This document shows positions 7,626 through 14,061 of a DNA stretch of 14,920 bases, one piece after another. Origin of the DNA: Bacteroidales bacterium (GTDB taxonomy: Bacteria > Bacteroidota > Bacteroidia > Bacteroidales > UBA12481); contig JAQWAJ010000005.1 of assembly GCA_028707745.1 (NCBI GenBank), forward strand, positions 1 through 14,920, in the 5' to 3' direction. A program made the translations under genes and the position numbers. The notes beneath the pieces are model-generated. The model was not told the origin of the DNA, did not search any database, and saw only the letters and a program-made list of their open reading frames with translations. The stretch's first letter is position 1; each line of letters starts with the position of its first letter.

Positions 7626-8816
7626 ATGATCAAGAGAACTATCGTTGCATTGCCCGGAGATGGCATAGGCACAGTTGTTCTGGAAGCTGCTATCCGTGTT
7701 TTGGATGCCGCTGGTTTTGAAGCCAATTATGAATTTGGTGATATTGGATGGGAGTTTTGGAAAAAGGAAGGAAATCCTCTACCCGAACGCACCATAAAGC
7801 TGTTGCAGCAGCACAAAATTGGATTGTTTGGTGCGATAACCTCGAAGCCCAAGGATGCCGCAGCTGCTGAGCTTGCTCCTGAACTGCAGGGCAAAGGCCT
7901 GGTTTATGCCAGTCCGATCGTGGGAATGCGCCAGCTGTTTGATCTGGATATTTGCATCAGACCCTGCAAAACCTATCTGGGGAATCCGCTAAACTTTATC
8001 AGGAGAGGTGCTGACGGCAATATCGAAGAGCCGTTTGTAGATGTGGTCATTTTCAGGCAGAATACCGAATGTTTATATAGTGGGGTGGAGTGGACCAATC
8101 CGTCTGATCAGGTACATGAGGCATTCCTGACACATAAAGCTTTTCTGAAGAATTTCGGAAAAGTTCCAAAAGAGGAAATCTCGATTTCAGCCAGAATCTT
8201 TACTAAAAAATATACGGGCAGGATTCTTAAGGCAGCATTTGAATATGCCCGGAATAACGGATACAAATCGGTGACGGTATGCGAGAAGCCGAATGTAATC
8301 AGGGAAACCAGCGGGATGATGTATAAGATGGCCCAGGACATGCAGAAAAACGAATACCCTGAAATCCAGCTTTGGAATACCAATATCGATGCACAGATGA
8401 TGTGGCTAACCAAGAACCCCGAAAACTATGGGGTGATCGTGGCCGGAAATATGTTCGGAGATATTGCCTCAGACGGCTTTGCCGGATTGATCGGCGGACT
8501 GGGTTTTGCCTGTTCAGCCAATCTCGGGGAAGAGATTGCGGTTTTCGAGCCCACCCATGGATCGGCTCCTAAATATGCTGATTATCCCGTGTCGATTGTG
8601 AACCCGATCGCCATGATTGCCAGTGCAGGCATGATGCTTCATCATATCGGCGAAAACGGGATCGCTGATCGCATTGAAAAGGCTGTTGCTGAGGTTATTG
8701 CAGAGGGGAAAGTAAGAACTTACGATATGATGAAAATGACCGGATCGCCCGACGTGATCAAACAGGGCGCTGCCTCAACTCAACAGATGGCTGACGCAAT
8801 AATTGCCAAACTATGA
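7626..8816 (+). CDS. Isocitrate dehydrogenase-type enzyme (isocitrate/isopropylmalate family)
   Basis: A 396-residue beta-decarboxylating dehydrogenase. The N-terminus has IVALPGDGIG. The substrate-loop motif RQNTECLYSGVEW (144-156) and CEKPNVIRETSGM (219-231) resemble isocitrate dehydrogenases more than isopropylmalate dehydrogenases. Metal-binding Asp candidates are D255, D279 and D283 (NTNIDAQMMW; NMFGDIASD). In the cofactor loop HGSAPKYAD (311-319), K316-Y317 match the Lys-Tyr pair that binds the NADP 2'-phosphate in E. coli Icd, so NADP use is inferred. The likely reaction is oxidative decarboxylation of isocitrate to 2-oxoglutarate in the cytoplasm. A homoisocitrate or 3-isopropylmalate role cannot be excluded from sequence, but no leucine-pathway genes are nearby. 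It overlaps the following HD gene by ATGA, so the two are probably co-translated. Confidence 0.85.
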   Translation: MIKRTIVALPGDGIGTVVLEAAIRVLDAAGFEANYEFGDIGWEFWKKEGNPLPERTIKLLQQHKIGLFGAITSKPKDAAAAELAPELQGKGLVYASPIVGMRQLFDLDICIRPCKTYLGNPLNFIRRGADGNIEEPFVDVVIFRQNTECLYSGVEWTNPSDQVHEAFLTHKAFLKNFGKVPKEEISISARIFTKKYTGRILKAAFEYARNNGYKSVTVCEKPNVIRETSGMMYKMAQDMQKNEYPEIQLWNTNIDAQMMWLTKNPENYGVIVAGNMFGDIASDGFAGLIGGLGFACSANLGEEIAVFEPTHGSAPKYADYPVSIVNPIAMIASAGMMLHHIGENGIADRIEKAVAEVIAEGKVRTYDMMKMTGSPDVIKQGAASTQQMADAIIAKL

Positions 8817-9355
8817 AAGAGCATATTCTGAAACTTTGGCCGGAGCTCAACTGGATAAAAGATCATGATCTCCGTGAAAAAACTGCCCGAACCTGGGAAA
8901 TTGCTTTAGAGAGAAGTGTTTTGACCGTTGATGACCTTAATACAATTCCTTTTACGCTGCTTGTTCCTGATCTTCAGGTAACTTTTATGGCCCACAAAAG
9001 AGCTGTAGTGCAGATTGCCAGGGAGGCCGGACTCAAATGCAATGAGTTTTTCGGCAGAGATCTTCCCGTTGACATGGATACCCTGATAGCCGGAGCGATT
9101 CTTGCCGATGTAGGTAAACTGCTCGAATATGAGATGAGGGAGGGTAAAGCGGTGCAGGGGAAATACGGAGCTTATCTCAGGCACCCATTCTCTGGTGTCG
9201 CACTGGCTGAGGAATGCGGTGTTCCTCCTGCAGTGTGCCACATCATTGCAGCCCATGCTCATGAAGGTGACCTGGTAAAACGGACAACTGAAGCCTACAT
9301 CGTTCATCATGTCGATTTTATGACTTTTCTTCCTTTTAAGGACAGGCTTAAATAG
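8813..9355 (+). CDS. HD-domain family protein with altered HD doublet
   Basis: A 180-residue cytoplasmic protein with the HD-superfamily layout: early His (H61 in MAHKRAV), the DVGKL block (99-103), RHPFSG (H124), IIAAHAHEG (H148, H150), and a final Asp in IVHHVD (D168). The superfamily comprises metal-dependent phosphohydrolases acting on nucleotides and related phosphate esters. The diagnostic HD pair is replaced: the sequence reads GAILADVGK, with A98-D99 where His-Asp is expected. A canonical metal ligand is therefore missing, and the protein could be a mono-metal enzyme, an altered enzyme, or a non-catalytic binding protein. It is coupled to the upstream dehydrogenase by an ATGA overlap, hinting at joint expression. 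No substrate can be assigned. Confidence 0.75.
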   Translation: MKEHILKLWPELNWIKDHDLREKTARTWEIALERSVLTVDDLNTIPFTLLVPDLQVTFMAHKRAVVQIAREAGLKCNEFFGRDLPVDMDTLIAGAILADVGKLLEYEMREGKAVQGKYGAYLRHPFSGVALAEECGVPPAVCHIIAAHAHEGDLVKRTTEAYIVHHVDFMTFLPFKDRLK

Positions 9356-9369
9356 TCCTGATTTTTGTT

Positions 9370-9377
9370 TATATTTG
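9370..9377 (+). promoter_or_regulatory. Candidate -7 box upstream of the lipoprotein gene
   Basis: TATATTTG is a full match to the Bacteroidota -7 consensus TAnnTTTG and lies 35 nt before the ATG at 9413. No convincing TTTG -33 element is seen 19-21 nt upstream, so the promoter may be weak or activator-dependent. Confidence 0.4.
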
Positions 9378-9412
9378 ATTGAGCGCTAATCATTTCGGCG
9401 TTCAATTAAGCA

Positions 9413-10078
9413 ATGGTAATTCTTCGATACTTACCGGCACGATTTACTTTTGTTATCCTGATGTGTTTATCGCTTTCAGGCTGCCATAAAGAGGATATTG
9501 CTGTTATTACGGGAGTGGTAAAGGATACTCATCTGGTGATACCTGTTGACAAGGTTAAAGTGGAGCTCTGGACTCAACATATCGAAGAAGGGGTATTCCT
9601 GGCAAACTATGTACTTGAAGGGAGCGTTATCACGGTTACTGACGGAGCCTTCTCCTTTAATCTGACTAAAAAGAACTATACAGGTATCCGTCTTAAAATC
9701 AGTAAAGAGGGTTATTATGAGTGCGTTTCAGAGCTCGATCCGGAAATAGTAAAAAATGGTCAGCGTTCCGACGAATCTTACTTTTTGCTGGCAAAGGCCT
9801 GGCTACGGATTCATGTTAAGAATTCGGAGCCATTTAATTCTTCAGACTTTTTCGAGTTCCGCATCATGAACTCTTATTCAAGTTGTGAAACCTGCTGTAA
9901 AGAAACCTCCTATCAGTTTATTGGATTGCATGTTGACGAAGATTTTGAATGTCAGAATTCAGGTAACAGAAATATCTACATTCAATCCTCGAACCGGAAA
10001 AATAATACACAAACAATTAAAACCGATACGATTTATGTAAAGGGGTTTGATACTACTGATATAGATTTTTTCTATTAG
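9413..10078 (+). CDS. Putative lipoprotein of unknown function
   Basis: A 221-residue protein with a lipoprotein signal peptide: basic N-terminus, hydrophobic core FTFVILMCLSLSG and lipobox LSGC with lipidated Cys at 24. The next residues are HKED, not the acidic stretch usually linked to surface export in Bacteroidota, so periplasmic-side anchoring is as likely as surface display. Residues about 30-110 (ITGVVKDTHLVIPVDKVKVELW, ending in KISKEGYYE) look like a small beta-sandwich resembling carboxypeptidase regulatory-like domains; this is a pattern-level inference. The C-terminal half is unrecognised and has clustered cysteines (C158, C161, C162, C180). It ends at an aromatic DIDFFY. It is preceded by its own -7 box and may be monocistronic. 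No function is assigned. Confidence 0.8.
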   Translation: MVILRYLPARFTFVILMCLSLSGCHKEDIAVITGVVKDTHLVIPVDKVKVELWTQHIEEGVFLANYVLEGSVITVTDGAFSFNLTKKNYTGIRLKISKEGYYECVSELDPEIVKNGQRSDESYFLLAKAWLRIHVKNSEPFNSSDFFEFRIMNSYSSCETCCKETSYQFIGLHVDEDFECQNSGNRNIYIQSSNRKNNTQTIKTDTIYVKGFDTTDIDFFY

Positions 10079-10254
10079 CTGTGTATTAAGGTCAGTTTTG
10101 TAAAACATTTTAGAGCAGTGTGGTGTTTTAATATGGTGTGAATTATATAACTCTTCATCAAAATTGTGTAATGCTTGTCATAACAGAGATGGACACCTTT
10201 GCACATAGAATGACGTATTATATTTTATAACAGGAAATAACTAACCTTCTGAAA
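10079..10254. other. 176-bp intergenic region before the first ompA gene
   Basis: No open frame and no terminator-like hairpin were found. It must hold the promoter of the first OmpA gene. Weak -7 candidates are CACCTTTG (10194-10201) and TATATTTT (10219-10226); each has a TTG or TTTG upstream, but at 16-17 nt, shorter than the usual 19-21. None is convincing. Confidence 0.5.
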
Positions 10255-11709
10255 ATGAAAAAGAAACTTTTACTCTTGTCTGCAGTGTTGTTACTGGGTA
10301 TTTCTGCATCGCATGCTCAAAATGCCGATAACAAATGGGGATTTGGGCTCCACTATGGAGTCATGGAAGCAAACGGTGATTATGGCAACCAATTCTATTC
10401 CTTTGCTCAAGGTTATGCTGTTGGTGCCAGTTTATCAAGGTATATTAACCCTTCATTTGATGTGATGGGGCATTTCTTTTATGATATGACACATCAGCAT
10501 GACGCTGGCCGGTTAGGTCAACCTACCTGGGTGAGCTATACTGCTGATATGTATAATTTGAATTTGCTGGCTAAATACAAATTCAATAACGGATATCTGT
10601 TAAAAGAAACAGCCATTCTTTCTCCATACATTCTGGCTGGTTTTGGCGGTAATCAATCGGTTTCGCAAGGTGTCAATAATGATGGGGCCTTCAGTGATCA
10701 AAAACTCCTGACTTTCAACCTGTATGGAGGATTGGGATTGAATCTCCGCGTTTCAAAAAATATAAGCATTGTGGTTCAAACAGCACTGCTGATGCCATTT
10801 ACTGATAAAATTGACGGTTGGAATTCTGATGTTATCGGGAATAAGGGGAATGATTTATTCCTTGAAAACTCAGTTGGACTCTATATTACTCCGGGTAAAG
10901 CCAAGATTAAAGATGCCGACGGTGATGGAGTGGTTGATAAACTGGATAAATGCCCGAACACCCCTGCCGGTGTGCCGGTTGATCCTGAAGGCTGTCCTCT
11001 GGATACAGATAAGGATGGCGTATTAGACTATCAGGATGAATGTCCGTTGGTTGCGGGGTTAAAGGAATTCAACGGTTGCCCGGATACAGATAAAGATGGG
11101 ATACAGGATAAACTGGATGAATGCCCGGATGTATTTGGACTCGCAGCACTCAAAGGCTGTCCGGATGCTGATGGCGACGGCGTTGCCGACAAAGACGACC
11201 GCTGTCCCAATACCCCCAAAGGTATTAAGGTCGATAAATTTGGTTGCCCGCTTGATTCTGACGGCGATGGAATTATTGATAGTGAAGATGCTTGCCCGAA
11301 CGTAGCCGGGGTGGCTGAGTTGAAAGGTTGCCCGGTTGAGGAAAAAACAATCGTCGGTAAATACAATCTATCAATGACACCGATTTATTTCGACTTTGAT
11401 TCATACAAACTAAAAGTTGATGGAATTAAAGCTCTCGATCAAATTGCAAATGCATTATCCAATCAGTCCACATTTGGTATTCAATTTGATGGTTATGCTG
11501 ACCATGTCGGTACAGAAGAATATAATCTTAATCTCTCTGAAAAACGGGCTAATAGTGCAAAGGATTATCTGATTAAAAAAGGTATTATTGAATCCAGAAT
11601 CAGGATGCAGCATTATGGAGAATCCAGACCGGCTGAGGACAATAGTACTCCTCAAGGCCGTGCGCTCAACCGCCGTGTGGAATATAATCTGTTCGAATTA
11701 GGTAAATAA
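10255..11709 (+). CDS. OmpA-family outer-membrane protein with TSP3 repeats (copy 1)
   Basis: A 484-residue structural outer-membrane protein that links the membrane to peptidoglycan. It has a signal peptide MKKKLLLLSAVLLLGISASHA with likely cleavage before Q22. An N-terminal beta-barrel-like region (about 22-213) has alternating aromatic strands. Thrombospondin type 3 repeats follow (219-359), with DxDxDG calcium-binding loops and recurring Cys-Pro pairs. The C-terminal OmpA domain (about 370-480) contains D416 (GYADHVG) and R431 (LSEKRA), the residues that in characterised OmpA domains contact diaminopimelate. It is followed by an intrinsic terminator and then by a paralogue that aligns without gaps. 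The arrangement resembles the tandem OmpA-like pair Pgm6/Pgm7 of Porphyromonas gingivalis, known to form mixed oligomers. Mixed assembly here is inference. Confidence 0.92.
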   Translation: MKKKLLLLSAVLLLGISASHAQNADNKWGFGLHYGVMEANGDYGNQFYSFAQGYAVGASLSRYINPSFDVMGHFFYDMTHQHDAGRLGQPTWVSYTADMYNLNLLAKYKFNNGYLLKETAILSPYILAGFGGNQSVSQGVNNDGAFSDQKLLTFNLYGGLGLNLRVSKNISIVVQTALLMPFTDKIDGWNSDVIGNKGNDLFLENSVGLYITPGKAKIKDADGDGVVDKLDKCPNTPAGVPVDPEGCPLDTDKDGVLDYQDECPLVAGLKEFNGCPDTDKDGIQDKLDECPDVFGLAALKGCPDADGDGVADKDDRCPNTPKGIKVDKFGCPLDSDGDGIIDSEDACPNVAGVAELKGCPVEEKTIVGKYNLSMTPIYFDFDSYKLKVDGIKALDQIANALSNQSTFGIQFDGYADHVGTEEYNLNLSEKRANSAKDYLIKKGIIESRIRMQHYGESRPAEDNSTPQGRALNRRVEYNLFELGK

Positions 11710-11728
11710 TAAGGAAAATGATAAAGAA

Positions 11729-11758
11729 AATCCCTGCTTAGGCGGGGATTTTTTTTTA
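11729..11758 (+). terminator. Intrinsic terminator after ompA copy 1
   Basis: A 9-bp stem (11729-11737 with 11742-11750, one G-T wobble) with the four-base loop TTAG runs straight into a T-rich tract (TTTTTTTTATT). It lies about 20 nt after the stop codon. Confidence 0.9.
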
Positions 11759-11796
11759 TTCCCGATTAGTCGCCATTTGATGAAATCCTTTGAAAC

Positions 11797-11828
11797 ATTG
11801 ACATTATATCGACTTTGTTGTATCTTTA
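11797..11828 (+). promoter_or_regulatory. Promoter of ompA copy 2
   Basis: ATTG (11797-11800), a 20-nt spacer and TATCTTTA (11821-11828) fit the Bacteroidota -33 / -7 pattern with correct spacing. Transcription would begin near 11834, which supports the ATG at 11856 rather than 11838 as the start. Confidence 0.6.
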
Positions 11829-11855
11829 CCATCAGAAATGATTATCCTACCAAAA

Positions 11856-13313
11856 ATGACTAAACGAATATTAGTTCTCTCAACAGTATTGTTACTGGGC
11901 ATAACCGCATCATTTGCGCAAAATGCCGACAACAAATGGGGTGTTGGATTACATTTTGGAGTGATGGAATATAATGGAGACTACTCAAACCAGTTTTACT
12001 CCTTCGGACAAGGATATGCTGTTGGCGCCAGCGTGGTCAGGTACCTGAACCCTTCATTTGACCTGATGGGGCACTATTTTTATGATATGTCACATGCTCA
12101 CGATGCAGGAAGATTGGGCGCACCAACATGGGTCAACTTCAAGGCACACATGTATAACCTGAATTTACTGGCAAAATACAAATTCAATAACGGATATATT
12201 TTATCAGAAGATGCTTTACTGGCCCCGTATCTTCTGGCTGGATTAGGCGGAAATCAATCTGTTTCGAACGGAGTAAATGCCGATGGTCCTTTCACCGATG
12301 ACAAACTTCTCGCGCTCAACTTGTATGGCGGAGTAGGGCTGAACCTTCGTGTTTCAAGAGCGGTCAGTGTCAGTGTGCAATCTTCGCTGATGGCGCCTAT
12401 GACTGATAAAATTGATGGATGGGCTCCGGATGTTGAACAAAATAAAACTAATGATGTTTTCCTCGAAAACTCTGTCGGCCTGTATATTACCCCTGGCAAG
12501 GCTAAAAAGAAAGACGCTGACGGCGACGGTGTTGTCGATAAACTGGATAAATGCCCGAATACCCCTGCCGGGGTACCTGTAGATGCTAACGGCTGCCCGT
12601 TGGATACCGACCAGGATGGAGTACTTGACTACCAGGACGAGTGCCCCACTGTTGCCGGCATGAAAGAGTTTAACGGCTGTCCGGATACCGATCGGGATGG
12701 TATTCAGGATAAACTGGACGAGTGCCCGGATGTTTTTGGTATAGCTGCCCTGAAAGGATGCCCGGATGCTGATGGTGATGGAGTTGCCGACAAGGATGAC
12801 CGCTGTCCCAATACCCCAAAAGGCTATAAAGTTGATCGCTTCGGTTGCCCGGTTGATTCCGACAGAGACGGTATCCCTGATAGCGAAGATGCCTGCCCGG
12901 ATAAAGTCGGAGTATCTGAATTGAAAGGATGCCCCTTCGATGTTCAAACGATCATTGCAAAATACCAGATCTCGATGAAACCGCTTTATTTCGACTTTGA
13001 CTCTTACAAGTTGAAGCCGGAAGGAATCGAAACCCTTGAAAAAATTGCTAAAGCTTTGACAAATCACAGCGACTTCGGTGTTCAGTTCGATGGACATGCT
13101 GATTTCATCGGATCTGAGGATTATAACCTGAAACTCTCTGAAAGCCGTGCTAATACTGCTAAAGGCTATCTGATGAATAAAGGATTAAGCGCTGAGCGGA
13201 TCAGACTACAATATTTCGGAGAAACAAAACCCGCCCAGAATAATAAAACCAAAGAGGGACGCGCACTGAATCGCCGTGTTGAATACAACCTCTACGAAAT
13301 GGATAAAAAATAA
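11856..13313 (+). CDS. OmpA-family outer-membrane protein with TSP3 repeats (copy 2)
   Basis: A 485-residue paralogue of the preceding protein with the same architecture: signal peptide MTKRILVLSTVLLLGITASFA, barrel-like region (about 22-213), TSP3 repeats (219-359) and C-terminal OmpA domain with D416 (GHADFIG) and R431 (LSESRA). From M at 11856 the two proteins align end to end with no gap apart from one extra C-terminal residue. The TSP3 region is nearly identical, while the barrel and OmpA domains have diverged more. An upstream ATG at 11838 would add MIILPK, which the paralogue lacks, and leaves almost no 5' leader after the predicted transcription start, so 11856 is preferred. Own promoter and own terminator imply independent transcription of the two copies. 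The role is envelope stability and anchoring, with possible hetero-oligomer formation with copy 1. Confidence 0.92.
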   Translation: MTKRILVLSTVLLLGITASFAQNADNKWGVGLHFGVMEYNGDYSNQFYSFGQGYAVGASVVRYLNPSFDLMGHYFYDMSHAHDAGRLGAPTWVNFKAHMYNLNLLAKYKFNNGYILSEDALLAPYLLAGLGGNQSVSNGVNADGPFTDDKLLALNLYGGVGLNLRVSRAVSVSVQSSLMAPMTDKIDGWAPDVEQNKTNDVFLENSVGLYITPGKAKKKDADGDGVVDKLDKCPNTPAGVPVDANGCPLDTDQDGVLDYQDECPTVAGMKEFNGCPDTDRDGIQDKLDECPDVFGIAALKGCPDADGDGVADKDDRCPNTPKGYKVDRFGCPVDSDRDGIPDSEDACPDKVGVSELKGCPFDVQTIIAKYQISMKPLYFDFDSYKLKPEGIETLEKIAKALTNHSDFGVQFDGHADFIGSEDYNLKLSESRANTAKGYLMNKGLSAERIRLQYFGETKPAQNNKTKEGRALNRRVEYNLYEMDKK

Positions 13314-13350
13314 TTGATTTTTAATAATCATATTTACAGGATGTTATCTA

Positions 13351-13381
13351 AAAATCCCTGCTACGGCAGGGATTTTTTTTT
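13351..13381 (+). terminator. Intrinsic terminator after ompA copy 2, UNCG tetraloop
   Basis: A perfect 11-bp stem (13351-13361 with 13366-13376) closes a TACG loop on a C-G pair, the very stable cUNCGg tetraloop type, and leads into nine T residues (13373-13381). Stem and loop differ at only about three positions from the terminator of copy 1, so the duplicated unit probably included it. Confidence 0.95.
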
Positions 13382-13409
13382 GCCATATCAAAAAGTCGTT
13401 TTACATTTG
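13379..13409 (+). promoter_or_regulatory. Promoter of the tetR-tolC operon
   Basis: TTTG (13379-13382), a 19-nt spacer and TACATTTG (13402-13409) are exact matches to the Bacteroidota -33 / -7 consensus. The -33 element is built from the end of the preceding terminator's T-tract. The expected start of transcription falls near 13415, inside the first operator palindrome. Confidence 0.75.
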
Positions 13410-13449
13410 ACCAATTGGTTAAAGTAAAAAGTTAAACCAAATGGTTAAA
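13406..13449. promoter_or_regulatory. Two TetR-type operator palindromes
   Basis: Site 1 (13406-13423) is TTTGACCA-AT-TGGTTAAA. Site 2 (13432-13449) is TTAAACCA-AA-TGGTTAAA. Each is an 18-bp dyad with seven of eight arm positions paired, and the right arms are identical. Centres are 26 bp apart. Site 1 covers the end of the -7 box and the predicted transcription start; site 2 covers the tetR start codon. This is the layout expected for autorepression by the adjacent TetR protein. Binding itself is inferred. Confidence 0.65.
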
Positions 13450-14061
13450 AAGGATGAGGGTTCCTCCGAATCAACCCAGGAGAAAATTCTGAATTCGGCT
13501 CGTGTTGTATTTATGGCCAAAGGCATGGATGGGGCCAGAATGCAGGAGATTGCAGATCATGCCGGGATCAATAAAGCATTGCTTCATTATTATTTCCGGG
13601 ACAAGGAAACTCTATTCAAAGCGGTGTTCAGCCAAACAATTCTGAAATTGATACCCGCACTATCCGAAGTACTGAGCTCGGATAAACCACTTCTGGAAAA
13701 GATTCCCGATTTCTTTTCTGTACACATGAAGTTTATTCAGGAGAACCCTATGGTGCCTCAATTTGTTATTTCAGAAATGTCAAGGAACCCGGGTTTGGTC
13801 ATTACTGGCTTTATGGCGATCAAACATGGAGGTGTGTTTGAAAAGTTCAATAAAGCAGTTCAGGAAAGTGTCGAAAGAGGAGAAATCAAACCCGTCGATC
13901 CAACCCAGTTGATTCTCAATCTGGTTTCATTAAGCATCTTCCCATTTGTGGCCAAACCCATCCTGAAAGGTTTTTTTAATATGGATGAAAGTCAGTATGG
14001 CCAAATGATGGAGGAACGTAAAAAAGTTGTATCACAGTTTGTAATAAATGCCTTAAAATGA
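13441..14061 (+). CDS. TetR/AcrR-family transcriptional regulator
   Basis: A 206-residue one-domain-pair repressor. The N-terminal helix-turn-helix is clear: EKILNSARVVFMAKGMDGARMQEIADHAGINKALLHYYFRDKETLF spans about residues 14-59, with the recognition helix around 42-52. The C-terminal ligand-binding half is divergent, as is usual. The family typically represses adjacent efflux genes and is released by a small hydrophobic ligand. The start codon lies inside the second of two operator palindromes just downstream of a strong promoter match, pointing to autoregulation. Its TGA overlaps the ATG of the following TolC-like gene (ATGA), so regulator and efflux gene form one operon. The inducing ligand cannot be inferred. 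Confidence 0.92.
   Translation: MVKKDEGSSESTQEKILNSARVVFMAKGMDGARMQEIADHAGINKALLHYYFRDKETLFKAVFSQTILKLIPALSEVLSSDKPLLEKIPDFFSVHMKFIQENPMVPQFVISEMSRNPGLVITGFMAIKHGGVFEKFNKAVQESVERGEIKPVDPTQLILNLVSLSIFPFVAKPILKGFFNMDESQYGQMMEERKKVVSQFVINALK

Noticed and set aside
11838..11855. ATG at 11838 as the start of ompA copy 2
   Set aside because: It would place six extra residues before the signal peptide that the paralogue lacks, and the predicted transcription start is only a few bases upstream.
12354..13097. Long minus-strand open frame (247 codons) opposite ompA copy 2
   Set aside because: It arises from the biased codons of the TSP3 repeats on the plus strand. It has no recognisable domain, and the plus-strand gene is complete with signal peptide, promoter and terminator.
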